Assembly (NCBI GenBank): GCA_015068055.1
Contig: SVLG01000023.1
Coordinates: 1 to 29,263, forward strand
DNA length: 29,263 nt
DNA from: Oscillospiraceae bacterium
Lineage (GTDB): Bacteria; Bacillota_A; Clostridia; Oscillospirales; Oscillospiraceae
Direction of reading: 5' to 3'
Positions 20,946-28,216 of this stretch are shown in pieces. The notes beneath the pieces are model-generated. The model saw nothing but the letters and a program-made list of their open reading frames with translations, made no database searches and was not told where the DNA came from. A program made the position numbers and the translations under genes. Each line of letters opens with the position of its first letter. The stretch's first letter is position 1.

Positions 20946-21361
20946 GAAGGGAAGAAAAGATAAAATCCTTTATCGAGGCATACGATATCGTTGTACCTGC
21001 GGCGAAAGTGGAAAACGAGCTGAACTATATCAAGGCGCAGCTGCGCCACGGTATGCAGTACGACACGCTCACCGGCGGTGCTCTGCACATTTTCCCTGAA
21101 GCGGAACTGGAAGCGCAGCGGGCGGAACTGGAAAAGCTGGCCTACTTTGAAGTGAAGCAGGAACTGGTGCTGAAGGATATCGTTGAGCAGCAGCGGTTTA
21201 GCGTCACAAAGGAGGAACTGGAAGCGGAGGCAGCGGCCATGGCTGCGCGCCAGGGCTGCACTGTAGAGATGATCCAAAGCTTCTTTGGGGAAAATCTCGC
21301 CATGCTGGAGCGGGATGTGAAGATGAAAAAAGCCGAAGACTGGATCTGTGCGCAGCAATAA
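20942..21361 (+). CDS. Stand-alone trigger-factor C-terminal-domain-like chaperone
   Basis: This 139-aa, highly charged and mostly helical protein resembles the C-terminal (SurA-like) chaperone domain of trigger factor. It starts [29 protein letters not shown], with later LEKLAYFEVKQELVLKDIVEQQRFSVTKEELEAE and a closing FFGENLAMLERDVKMKKAEDWI. The ribosome-binding and peptidyl-prolyl isomerase domains of full trigger factor are absent, and the upstream frame is occupied by the groEL paralogue. Its ATG overlaps the groEL stop (ATGA), so the two proteins are made together and probably act together, for example in client hand-over or as a lid substitute. That is inference; the domain call is by eye and fairly good. 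Confidence 0.78.
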   Translation: MRREEKIKSFIEAYDIVVPAAKVENELNYIKAQLRHGMQYDTLTGGALHIFPEAELEAQRAELEKLAYFEVKQELVLKDIVEQQRFSVTKEELEAEAAAMAARQGCTVEMIQSFFGENLAMLERDVKMKKAEDWICAQQ

Positions 21362-21391
21362 AAAGGAGCGGGTATGACCCGCTCCTTTTTC
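21361..21391. terminator. Terminator of the groEL/trigger-factor-C operon, shared with spoVAE
   Basis: A perfect 13-bp stem (21361-21373 with 21377-21389) with A4 and T5 on its sides can serve both convergent units. Confidence 0.85.
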
Positions 21392-21749
21392 ATCGTTTTT
21401 CTCTCGGTTTGAATATCACCGCCACCAGCCAGCCAAAGAAAACGGCTGCAGCAATACCACCGGCAGAGGCTGTCAGCCCGCCTGTCAGTGCACCCAGAAG
21501 ACCGTGTTCCGCAACGGCTTTGCGGATACCTTTCGCCAGACAGTGACCAAAGCCGGTCAGCGGCACGGTGGCCCCGGCGCCGCCCCACTCGGCCAGCGGT
21601 TCATAGAGGCCAACAGCGCTGAGGGCCACACCCAGAACAACATAGGCCGTCAGAATGCGCGCGGGAGTGAGCCTGGTTTTATCGATAAGAATCTGGCCGA
21701 GAGCGCAGAGAATTCCACCCAGAAGAAAGGCTTTCAGATAATCCATCAT
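21390..21749 (-). CDS. spoVAE: Stage V sporulation protein AE
   Basis: This is part of the SpoVA channel in the spore inner membrane that moves Ca-dipicolinic acid during spore formation and germination. The 119 aa have three to four hydrophobic segments and the conserved stretches LCALGQILIDKTRLTPARIL, VGLYEPLAEWGGAGATVPLTGFG and GGIAAAVFFGWLVAVIFKPR. ATG 21749 overlaps the spoVAD stop (ATGA); a second ATG directly follows. It is co-transcribed with spoVAD. Confidence 0.93.
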   Translation of the reverse strand: MMDYLKAFLLGGILCALGQILIDKTRLTPARILTAYVVLGVALSAVGLYEPLAEWGGAGATVPLTGFGHCLAKGIRKAVAEHGLLGALTGGLTASAGGIAAAVFFGWLVAVIFKPREKR

Positions 21750-22768
21750 GTTCCTTTATCTCCTTCCAAAACCACTGCGTGACAGATGCCCGGAATGCTC
21801 TCACCCTGCAGCGCTGTCGTAGGGGAAAGAAGGGCACCGGTAGCCGCTACCAGTACCCGTTTCCATTGCCCTTTTTGCAGGCGCGGGACAATGTAGCCTG
21901 CCAGAACGCTGGCGCAGCAGCCGCAGCCGCTTCCTCCTGCGTGGACGTCCTGCTCGCTGCCGTCATATATGAGAAGACCGCAGTCGCTGCAGCCTTTGCC
22001 AAGAATGACACCGTCGCGTTTAAAAAGATCCACGAGGATTTCGTGTCCCACGCGGCCCAGATCTCCGGTCAGAATGGCATCGTAGTCGGACGGGCGGCGA
22101 CCGGTATCGCTGAAGTGAGTTTTTATCGTTTCATATGCTGCGGGTGCCATGGCCGCACCCATGTTGCCCGAGTCCTTTACTCCGGCATCTACGATACGGC
22201 CGGTGGTGATGTGTGTAACAGCGGGGCCGGTACCCTGCGCGCTGAGGATCAGCGCACCGGCGCCGGTGACTGTCCATTGGGTGACGGGACTGCGCTGACC
22301 GCCATACTCCAGAGGTAGACGAAACTGCCGTTCCGCCGTGCAGAAGTGGGAGGAGGTCATGGCTGCGCAATGATCGGCATAGCCGCCGTCGATGGCCATG
22401 GCGGCCAAACTGAGCGCCTCCGTCATGGTGGAGCAGGCACCGTAAAGTCCAAAACAGGGGACAGGTACCTCCCGGAGTGCAAAGGTGCTGCTGATGCACT
22501 GGGCCAGCAGGTCACCCGCAAAGAGATAGTCAAGCTCTGCCGGAGACAGTTTGGCCTTCTCGCAGCTGAGTTGGAAACACTGACGGAGCATGGCGCTCTC
22601 CGCCTGCTCCCAGGTTTTCTGCGCAAAATATGAATCGCTGCTGATATAGTCAAAGCAGTCTTTGAGCGGCCCTTCACCCTCTTTTTTCCCCCCGGTCGCG
22701 GCGGCTGCGATGATTACGGGAGCTGCGCTCAGGCGCACGGTTGCCCGTCCAAGTCGTTTGCTGCTTAT
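21746..22768 (-). CDS. spoVAD: Stage V sporulation protein AD, apparent AUA start
   Basis: This is the thiolase-like, dipicolinate-binding component of the SpoVA channel. Motifs are GGKKEGEGPLKDCFDY, FGLYGACSTMTEALSLAAMAIDGGYAD, DSGNMGAAMAPAAYETIKTHF and AGGSGCGCCASVL. The nearest in-frame ATG (22831) lies upstream of a sigma-G-like promoter (22791-22819) and has no ribosome site. The only start that fits the promoter, an AAGGAAG site (22776-22782) and the family length (340 aa versus about 338) is ATA at 22766-22768, giving ISSKRLGRATVRL. Usually spoVAC precedes spoVAD; here it is missing and must lie elsewhere if present. Should initiation be at 22831, the protein would be 361 aa. Confidence 0.88.
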   Translation of the reverse strand: MSSKRLGRATVRLSAAPVIIAAAATGGKKEGEGPLKDCFDYISSDSYFAQKTWEQAESAMLRQCFQLSCEKAKLSPAELDYLFAGDLLAQCISSTFALREVPVPCFGLYGACSTMTEALSLAAMAIDGGYADHCAAMTSSHFCTAERQFRLPLEYGGQRSPVTQWTVTGAGALILSAQGTGPAVTHITTGRIVDAGVKDSGNMGAAMAPAAYETIKTHFSDTGRRPSDYDAILTGDLGRVGHEILVDLFKRDGVILGKGCSDCGLLIYDGSEQDVHAGGSGCGCCASVLAGYIVPRLQKGQWKRVLVAATGALLSPTTALQGESIPGICHAVVLEGDKGT

Positions 22769-22790
22769 GCTATCACTTCCTTTTCTGCCA

Positions 22791-22819
22791 CAGTATGCCC
22801 CCGGACGCTCATAAGATGC
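22791..22819 (-). promoter_or_regulatory. Forespore (sigma-G/F-like) promoter of spoVAD
   Basis: GCATC (22815-22819), a 17-bp spacer and CATACTG (22791-22797) come close to the forespore consensus (GHATR, CATWHTA). The start is expected near 22785, just ahead of the ribosome site, as fits a SpoVA operon expressed in the forespore. Confidence 0.6.
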
Positions 22820-22928
22820 ACAGTAAAGCATTTTTTGATGAATGTATAAGTTACAGCAGCATTTTTTGAATTGTACGTTTTAATGGACACATGTTATGGT
22901 ATTATTAAAGCAGGAAAGGAGAGTGCCC

Positions 22929-23915
22929 ATGGCAAAGTCCCCTCAGCAGAAATTAAAGCTTTTGCGTCTTATGGAAATCCTGCTTTCCCAGACGGATGAA
23001 AACCACCCTATGTCCGTTGCCGAGATGATTACCCGTCTTGAAAAGTACAATATCAGGGCCGAGCGCAAAAGCATTTACGATGATCTGGAGGCACTGCGTC
23101 TCTTTGGTCTGGATGTTGTTATCAGCCGCGGACGGGGCTGCGGTTATTATATCGGCAGCCGCGATTTCGAGCTTCCGGAGCTTAAGCTTCTGGTGGACAG
23201 TGTGCAGTCCTCCAAGTTTATAACGCAGAAGAAAACGGAAAGTCTTATCGGCAAAATAGAGAAGCTGGCCAGTGTTTACGATGCAGAGCTTTTGCACCGG
23301 CAGGTGTATGTCCGCAACCGTGTCAAAAGCATGAACGAGAGCGTTTATTACAACGTAGACAGCATTTCGGCGGCTATTGGTAATAATAAGCGCATCCACT
23401 TCCGCTACTACGAATATACCATCGAAAAGGAGCGAAAATTCCGGCACGACGGGGCTGTTTACGAAATCAGTCCCTTTGCCCTCATCTGGGATGACGAAAA
23501 CTATTATATGCTGGGCTGGGATGCCGCCGCTGCAAGGATGAAGCATTTTCGCGTGGACAAGATGGAGGGCATTGTGGAAGGAGAAGCGGGCCGGGAGGGA
23601 AAGAGCGTCTTTGAGCAAATGGACGTGTCCGCCTATTCACAAAAGGTTTTTGGCATGTTTACCGGGGAGGAAGTGTCTGTGAATTTGCGTTTCCACAGGC
23701 ATCTGGCCGGGGCGGTGATGGATCGCTTCGGCAAGGAAGTGATGCTGGTCCCGGATGGAGATGAGCATTTTACCGTATCCGTTCCCGTTGTGCTTAGTCC
23801 CAAGTTCTATGCCTGGGTTTTCAGCTTTGGAACCGAAGCGGAAATTCTTGCCCCGGAGCGGGTCCGAACCGCCATGGTGGAGATGCTTGCGGCCGGTTCC
23901 GGACAGTACCGATAA
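22929..23915 (+). CDS. WYL-domain transcriptional regulator (YafY/DeoR type)
   Basis: This 328-aa regulator has an N-terminal winged helix (about 8-80: KLLRLMEILLSQTDENHPMSVAEMITRLEKYNI, then RKSIYDDLEALRLFGLDV) and a WYL domain (about 140-240) with IHFRYYEY and YEISPFALIWDDENYYMLGWD. A WCX-like C-terminal extension follows. WYL domains bind small ligands or nucleic acid. GGAAAGGAG precedes ATG 22929, and a TTGTAC-N18-TATGGT promoter candidate spans 22871-22900. It is divergent from spoVAD and convergent with miaA; its target is not evident. Confidence 0.9.
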   Translation: MAKSPQQKLKLLRLMEILLSQTDENHPMSVAEMITRLEKYNIRAERKSIYDDLEALRLFGLDVVISRGRGCGYYIGSRDFELPELKLLVDSVQSSKFITQKKTESLIGKIEKLASVYDAELLHRQVYVRNRVKSMNESVYYNVDSISAAIGNNKRIHFRYYEYTIEKERKFRHDGAVYEISPFALIWDDENYYMLGWDAAAARMKHFRVDKMEGIVEGEAGREGKSVFEQMDVSAYSQKVFGMFTGEEVSVNLRFHRHLAGAVMDRFGKEVMLVPDGDEHFTVSVPVVLSPKFYAWVFSFGTEAEILAPERVRTAMVEMLAAGSGQYR

Positions 23916-23918
23916 GAA

Positions 23919-23941
23919 GAAGGGAGCCGCAGCTCCCTTCC
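23919..23941. terminator. Terminator between the WYL regulator and miaA
   Basis: A 9-bp GAAGGGAGC stem (23919-23927 with 23932-23940) and CGCA loop, with pyrimidine-rich flanks on the minus strand (TTCTTCTT), serve the convergent genes. Confidence 0.75.
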
Positions 23942-23947
23942 TGTGAG

Positions 23948-24853
23948 TCAGCTATTCAGAAATTCCTCCACCAGGGCGGCCGCTTCCGCGCGGTAATCTC
24001 CGGCGGTGTTCAGCCAGCGGATGCTTTTGTCCCGCTTAAACCAGGTGATCTGGCGCTTGGTAAACTGTCGGATGGCCCGGGTCAGTTCTTCCTTGAATAC
24101 GTCCTCGCCCTGAATTTCTCCGGTGAGATAGCGCAGGATAAAGCGGTATTCAAGGCCCAGATCGTAGAGATGCTGCGGCTCACCGCCTGCGGCCAGATAG
24201 TCGCGGACCTCGTCCAGCATCCCTTCCCGGAGACGCTGATCAAGCCGCTTACGTATCCGTTCCTCCATTACATCCATGGGCCAGGTCAGACCCAGCTGCA
24301 GAGCATCAAAGCGGGGCTCCGCCTCTTTTGCTTCCGGCCGTGGTGTTCGGCTCCTTTCGATGCAGCGGATAATGCGGCGCTTGTTTTTCCAGTCTGAGGG
24401 GTTCTGCATCAGCCGCTCCCGCTCTTCGTCCGGCAGCAGAGGATAGAGTTCAAGAAGCTCTTTCTGTTCCAGTTCGGCCCGCAGGGCTGTATCCGGTTCG
24501 CCCTGCATGAGTTCATAACCGCGCACCACAGCGGCTACATAGAGGCCCGTGCCGCCAACGATAAAGGGAACATGGCCCCGCTGCGTGATTTCCGGAACAA
24601 GTCTGTAACATTCCGCTTGAAAGTCCGAAACGGAGAAAGGCTCACCCACCTTCCGCACATCGAGCATATGATGCACCGCCAGAGCCCTTTCTTCCGCGTT
24701 TACCTTGCCGCAGCAAAGGTCAAAGCCTTCGAAAATCTGTCTGGAGTCGGCGGAGATGATTTCACCGTTGAATTGGCGGGCCAGATCAATGCCCAACGCA
24801 CTCTTGCCGGAGGCGTTGGTGCCGACAACGGTGATGATTTTGGTTTTATCCAT
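23948..24853 (-). CDS. miaA: tRNA dimethylallyltransferase
   Basis: This enzyme attaches dimethylallyl to A37 of tRNAs that read UNN codons. The 301 aa start at ATG 24853 (MDKTKIITVVGTNASGKSALGI) with AAAGGTG upstream; the GTG three codons earlier overlaps that ribosome site. Motifs are the P-loop GTNASGKS, ISADSRQIFEGFDLCCGK, VGGTGLYVAAVVRGYE and the tRNA-binding end IRQFTKRQITWFKRDKSIRWL. Family length is usual. It is divergent from the metallopeptidase gene. Confidence 0.95.
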   Translation of the reverse strand: MDKTKIITVVGTNASGKSALGIDLARQFNGEIISADSRQIFEGFDLCCGKVNAEERALAVHHMLDVRKVGEPFSVSDFQAECYRLVPEITQRGHVPFIVGGTGLYVAAVVRGYELMQGEPDTALRAELEQKELLELYPLLPDEERERLMQNPSDWKNKRRIIRCIERSRTPRPEAKEAEPRFDALQLGLTWPMDVMEERIRKRLDQRLREGMLDEVRDYLAAGGEPQHLYDLGLEYRFILRYLTGEIQGEDVFKEELTRAIRQFTKRQITWFKRDKSIRWLNTAGDYRAEAAALVEEFLNS

Positions 24854-24928
24854 ACAAAACACCTTTCTCTCGGAGAAAACTGGCTATCAATATAACATGA
24901 TTTGTTTTTTTAGTAAAGGGGCACCGGG

Positions 24929-25438
24929 GTGGATGACTATACTCTGATTCGCAGCCCGCGCAAGACGGTTGCTATTCGTGTTCTGGAAGATGAAAGTGTC
25001 GTTGTGCGCGCACCGCAGTATCTGAGCCGAAGCTGCATTGACGCTGTTGTGGCGAAGCACGGCCGCTGGATCGAGAAACAGAGGGAGCGCCACCGGAACC
25101 ATGCGGAGCGCTTTCCGGAGCCCACGGCTGTGGAACGGGAGGAACTGATCCGCCGCGCGAAAAGCGTTATTCCGCCAATGGTGGAAAGGTATGCGGCTCT
25201 TATGGGCGTGAAGCCTGCCGGCCTTTCCATAACCTCGGCCAGAACCCGCTTTGGCAGCTGCAGCGGAAAAAACCGCTTGTCTTTTTCCTGGCGCCTTATG
25301 CGTTATCCCATAGCGACGATCGAAGCGGTGGTTGTCCATGAACTCTGCCACATCGTACATAAGAACCACCAGAAAGAGTTTTATATTCTGCTGCGTTCCA
25401 TTCTTCCCGATTATGACGAACGCACAGGAATTTTATAA
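24929..25438 (+). CDS. YgjP-like (DUF45) metallopeptidase-domain protein
   Basis: This 169-aa protein has the zinc-protease motif VVHELCHIVHKNHQKEFY (HExxH plus a third His near residue 146) and the upstream YgjP/DUF45 block RTRFGSCSGKNRLSFSWRLMRYP. Family members are often called M48-like or SprT-like; the physiological substrate is unknown. It starts with GTG 24929 behind AAAGGGG with 7-bp spacing. The small cysteine-rich gene follows 16 bp later, probably in one transcript. Confidence 0.88.
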   Translation: MDDYTLIRSPRKTVAIRVLEDESVVVRAPQYLSRSCIDAVVAKHGRWIEKQRERHRNHAERFPEPTAVEREELIRRAKSVIPPMVERYAALMGVKPAGLSITSARTRFGSCSGKNRLSFSWRLMRYPIATIEAVVVHELCHIVHKNHQKEFYILLRSILPDYDERTGIL

Positions 25439-25454
25439 AAGTGAGGAAAGTAGA

Positions 25455-25631
25455 ATGGGGTATGTACTGAACAGTAACTCCCGCACCGTGCATGATCTGG
25501 ACTCGTTGGACGGACGCTGCCGCCTTTCCCAGATCCAGGAAGAAAACCGCTTCGAATTCGACACACTGGAAGAAGCATTGGACTATCTCCCCAATGTCGT
25601 CCGATGTTGTTACTGTATACATGAAGAATGA
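25455..25631 (+). CDS. 58-aa cysteine-containing small protein, Ada-zinc-finger-like
   Basis: This small protein of 58 aa starts at ATG 25455 behind GAGGAAAG. It reads YVLNSNSRTVHDLDSLDGRC, then RLSQIQEENRFEFDTLEEALDYL and ends with VVRCCYCIHEE. The order (Y..N..S..H, Cys, then a helix, then CxxC near the end) recalls the small Ada-type metal-binding fold found in nucleases and stand-alone proteins. A zinc-binding role is inferred. A longer frame reaches back into the metallopeptidase gene but has no ribosome site. Confidence 0.72.
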   Translation: MGYVLNSNSRTVHDLDSLDGRCRLSQIQEENRFEFDTLEEALDYLPNVVRCCYCIHEE

Positions 25632-25662
25632 AAAAGGGACTGCTTGCAGCAGTCCCTTTTTC
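25631..25662. terminator. Bidirectional terminator
   Basis: A perfect 14-bp stem (25631-25644 with 25648-25661) has A5 and T5 ends and lies between the small cysteine-rich gene and the convergent methyltransferase gene. Confidence 0.9.
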
Positions 25663-26845
25663 ATTTGGATGGTTTTGCAACCCGGGGTTTGCCGCTCCAG
25701 TATTCGTCGGTCAGGCGGAGAAGTGTCTGCTGGAAGCCGTAACGCTGCTGCAAGGCCTTCAAGGCGCCGAGATCCGCGGCGGCGCTGCTGCGGAGGAGGC
25801 GGCAGCGCAGCATCAGGTTTTTCGGTGTATGCGTGAGATCCACAAACTCAATGACGTCCACCTCGTAACCGCAGCGCTCCATGACTTCACTGCGGATGGC
25901 ATCCGTGAGCAGGGCAGACATGCGCTCCTTCAGTAGTCCGTGCTTCATGAAAATATCCAGATCCCCGCCCTTATGAACGGAGAGATTTACCTCGTGCTGA
26001 CAGCAGGGGACGGAGAAGACGTAGGGAACGCGGTTTCGGATGGCATAATCCAGAGCATAGTCGGTGGCGGTGTCGCAGGCGTGAAGCGTCACCAGCATGT
26101 CGACTTCTGCGTCCACGGTATCCCGGCTTACATCACCGAGGATGAAGCGCAGCTTATCGTAGCCGTATCGCGCGGCAATGGCGTTGCAGTTTTCCACTAC
26201 GTCTGCTTTAAGGTCATATCCGATGATTTCGGCATCCAGCCCGCGCTTTTCTGTTAAATAGTAGTACAGGATGAAGGTCAGATAGGACTTGCCGCAGCCA
26301 AAATCCATGATGCGTATGCGTTTACGGGGGAAGCTGCGGAGGCTGTCGTCAATCAGCTCCAGGAAACGATTAATCTGCTTGTATTTGTCGTAACGGGAGT
26401 GTACAATAGTATACTGTTGGGTGAACACTCCGAGATCCACCAGCGCGGGCACAGCTTCGCCTTCGGGAAGGAGATAGCTTTTACCGCGGTTATGATCCTG
26501 GGCGGCGGCCCGGACAATGTCATTCCCGCTGACGGACTTTTTCATTTTTTTGCCGTAATGCGTGTAAGTACAGCTCTCGCCGGGTTTTACCGCGCAGATC
26601 TGGCGATAGAGCGGGGCAAGCTCTGCAAAACGGGCAGAGGCCTGCTCTGTAGTCAGGTTTTCGTGGAATACCTGCGTGCCCCGGCGGCTTTCCATCTGCC
26701 AGAGAAGTCTGCCCTTCATCTGTACCGGGCGCATGGTCACTTTTTCCGCTGTGGCCGCATCGGCCGTTTTGCCTTTGTCGCTGAGGGTGAGCTTTACCAC
26801 CTTGTCAAGACCCTTCAGTTCATCCAGCATCATCTCAATGTTCAT
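25661..26845 (-). CDS. SAM-dependent methyltransferase (Methyltransf_32 type)
   Basis: This 394-aa protein has an N-terminal region of about 170 residues and a class I SAM-binding domain: IMDFGCGKSYLTFILYYYL (motif I), AEIIGYDLKADVVENCNAIA, VTLHACDTATDYALDYAI and VFSVPCCQHEVNL. The DFGCGKSYLT and PCCQHE pair marks the Methyltransf_32 group, likely RNA modifiers. The substrate is unknown. ATG 26845 follows GGAGG, and a promoter at 26875-26903 fits. It is divergent from folC. Confidence 0.87.
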   Translation of the reverse strand: MNIEMMLDELKGLDKVVKLTLSDKGKTADAATAEKVTMRPVQMKGRLLWQMESRRGTQVFHENLTTEQASARFAELAPLYRQICAVKPGESCTYTHYGKKMKKSVSGNDIVRAAAQDHNRGKSYLLPEGEAVPALVDLGVFTQQYTIVHSRYDKYKQINRFLELIDDSLRSFPRKRIRIMDFGCGKSYLTFILYYYLTEKRGLDAEIIGYDLKADVVENCNAIAARYGYDKLRFILGDVSRDTVDAEVDMLVTLHACDTATDYALDYAIRNRVPYVFSVPCCQHEVNLSVHKGGDLDIFMKHGLLKERMSALLTDAIRSEVMERCGYEVDVIEFVDLTHTPKNLMLRCRLLRSSAAADLGALKALQQRYGFQQTLLRLTDEYWSGKPRVAKPSK

Positions 26846-26874
26846 AGCGCCCTCCTGTGCATAGATCAGACCCT

Positions 26875-26903
26875 ATTATAGAATAAAGCGCACCACTTGA
26901 AAA
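26875..26903 (-). promoter_or_regulatory. Promoter of the methyltransferase gene
   Basis: TTTTCA (26898-26903), a 17-bp spacer and TATAAT (26875-26880) on the minus strand, with a start near 26868 and a leader of about 25 nt. Confidence 0.65.
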
Positions 26904-26935
26904 GAAAAAATTTGAGATAAACGGAGTGTAACAAT

Positions 26936-28216
26936 ATGACTGCAAAAGAAGCCATTGAGTATCTGGACAGTTACTATCTCAACGTAACCAAGCCCGACCT
27001 GAACCGTATCATCACCCTGATGAATGCCCTTGGCAATCCTCAGAAGGGGCTGCGCTGTGTCCATGTGGCCGGCACCAATGGCAAGGGCAGCACCTGCGCC
27101 CTGGTGGAGCGCATGCTCCGTGAAGCCGGATACCGCACCGGCCTTTTTACCTCGCCTCATCTGATCCGCTACAACGAGCGTATGCAGATCTGCGGCGTGA
27201 CCATCCCCGATGAAGAACTGGCTGCCATTGTGGAGGAACTCAAGCCCGTGGCGGAAAGTACCGGTCTTGTATTCTGTGAGTTTGAGATGACCACGGCGGT
27301 GGGCCTTATCTGGTTTGCCCGGCAGAAATGTGACATCGTGGTGCTGGAGGTTGGCCTTGGCGGCGAGTTCGATGCCACCAATGTCATTGACTGCCCTGAG
27401 TGCGCCGTGATCACAAATATAGGTCTTGACCACACCGCCATCCTTGGCAACACGGTGGAGGAGGTTGCCTCCGCCAAGGCCGGTATCATCAAGAGCGGCT
27501 GCGACACCGTTGTCTACCGCAGCGGGAAGAATATTGAGGCCGTGTTCGCCAAGCGCTGCGCGGAGTTGGATGCGCGCATCCATCTTGCCGACTTCGACGG
27601 TATTCACAGCATCAGCTCCTCTCTGGAAGGGCAGGTTTTCGACTGCGGCGAGCGTAAGGCGCTGCAGCTGGGGCTGCTGGGCGAGCATCAGATGAAGAAT
27701 GCCTGTGTGGCGCTCACGGTCATTGATGTTCTGCGCGGCAAGGGCTGGAATGTCAGCGAGGAAAACATCCGTGCGGCCCTCTCCGGAGTTCACTGGCCCG
27801 TGCGCTTCCAGGTGATGCAGAAGGATCCCCTTTTCATTCTGGACGGCGGCCACAATACCCAGTGCATCGAGTCTCTTACCGTGAATCTCCGCACTCTGCT
27901 GCCGGGCAAGTACCTTGTGCTGCTCCTGGGCGTACTGGGGGACAAGGACATCGAGGCTATGAGCGATGAGCTGGCGGAACTGGCATCGGAGTTTGTCACC
28001 ATTACCCCGGAGAGCAGCCGCGCCCTGCCGGCGGAGGAACTGGCAAAGCTTCTTAAGAGCGAAGGCAAGCCCGTTACCGTCGGCGGTGAGATCGCCGACG
28101 GCATTGAGATCGCGCTGCGTCATGCAGCGGAGCACGATGGCGCGGTCTGCTGTGTGGGTTCTCTCTATCAGGCCGGTGAGGTTTTAGAGTATTTCCAGAA
28201 CAGGGAGCAGGCATGA
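26936..28216 (+). CDS. folC: Folylpolyglutamate synthase / dihydrofolate synthase
   Basis: This enzyme adds glutamate to dihydropteroate and to folates. The 426 aa show the N-terminal signature RCVHVAGTNGKGSTCALVERML (P-loop), GLFTSPHLIRYNERMQI, VLEVGLGGEFDATNVID, ITNIGLDHTAILGNTVEEVASAKAGIIK and a C-terminal Mur-ligase-like part with PVRFQVMQKDPLFILDGGHN. The length is standard. ATG 26936 has CGGAGTG upstream. The DUF1638 gene overlaps its stop by ATGA. Confidence 0.95.
   Translation: MTAKEAIEYLDSYYLNVTKPDLNRIITLMNALGNPQKGLRCVHVAGTNGKGSTCALVERMLREAGYRTGLFTSPHLIRYNERMQICGVTIPDEELAAIVEELKPVAESTGLVFCEFEMTTAVGLIWFARQKCDIVVLEVGLGGEFDATNVIDCPECAVITNIGLDHTAILGNTVEEVASAKAGIIKSGCDTVVYRSGKNIEAVFAKRCAELDARIHLADFDGIHSISSSLEGQVFDCGERKALQLGLLGEHQMKNACVALTVIDVLRGKGWNVSEENIRAALSGVHWPVRFQVMQKDPLFILDGGHNTQCIESLTVNLRTLLPGKYLVLLLGVLGDKDIEAMSDELAELASEFVTITPESSRALPAEELAKLLKSEGKPVTVGGEIADGIEIALRHAAEHDGAVCCVGSLYQAGEVLEYFQNREQA

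Noticed and set aside
22769..22831. 21-residue N-terminal extension of SpoVAD from ATG 22831
   Set aside because: The stretch overlaps a sigma-G-like promoter, has no ribosome site before it, and makes the protein longer than the family.
26876..28135. 419-aa open frame on the minus strand
   Set aside because: It is the antisense shadow of folC, favoured by high-GC codon use; it has no ribosome site or domain.
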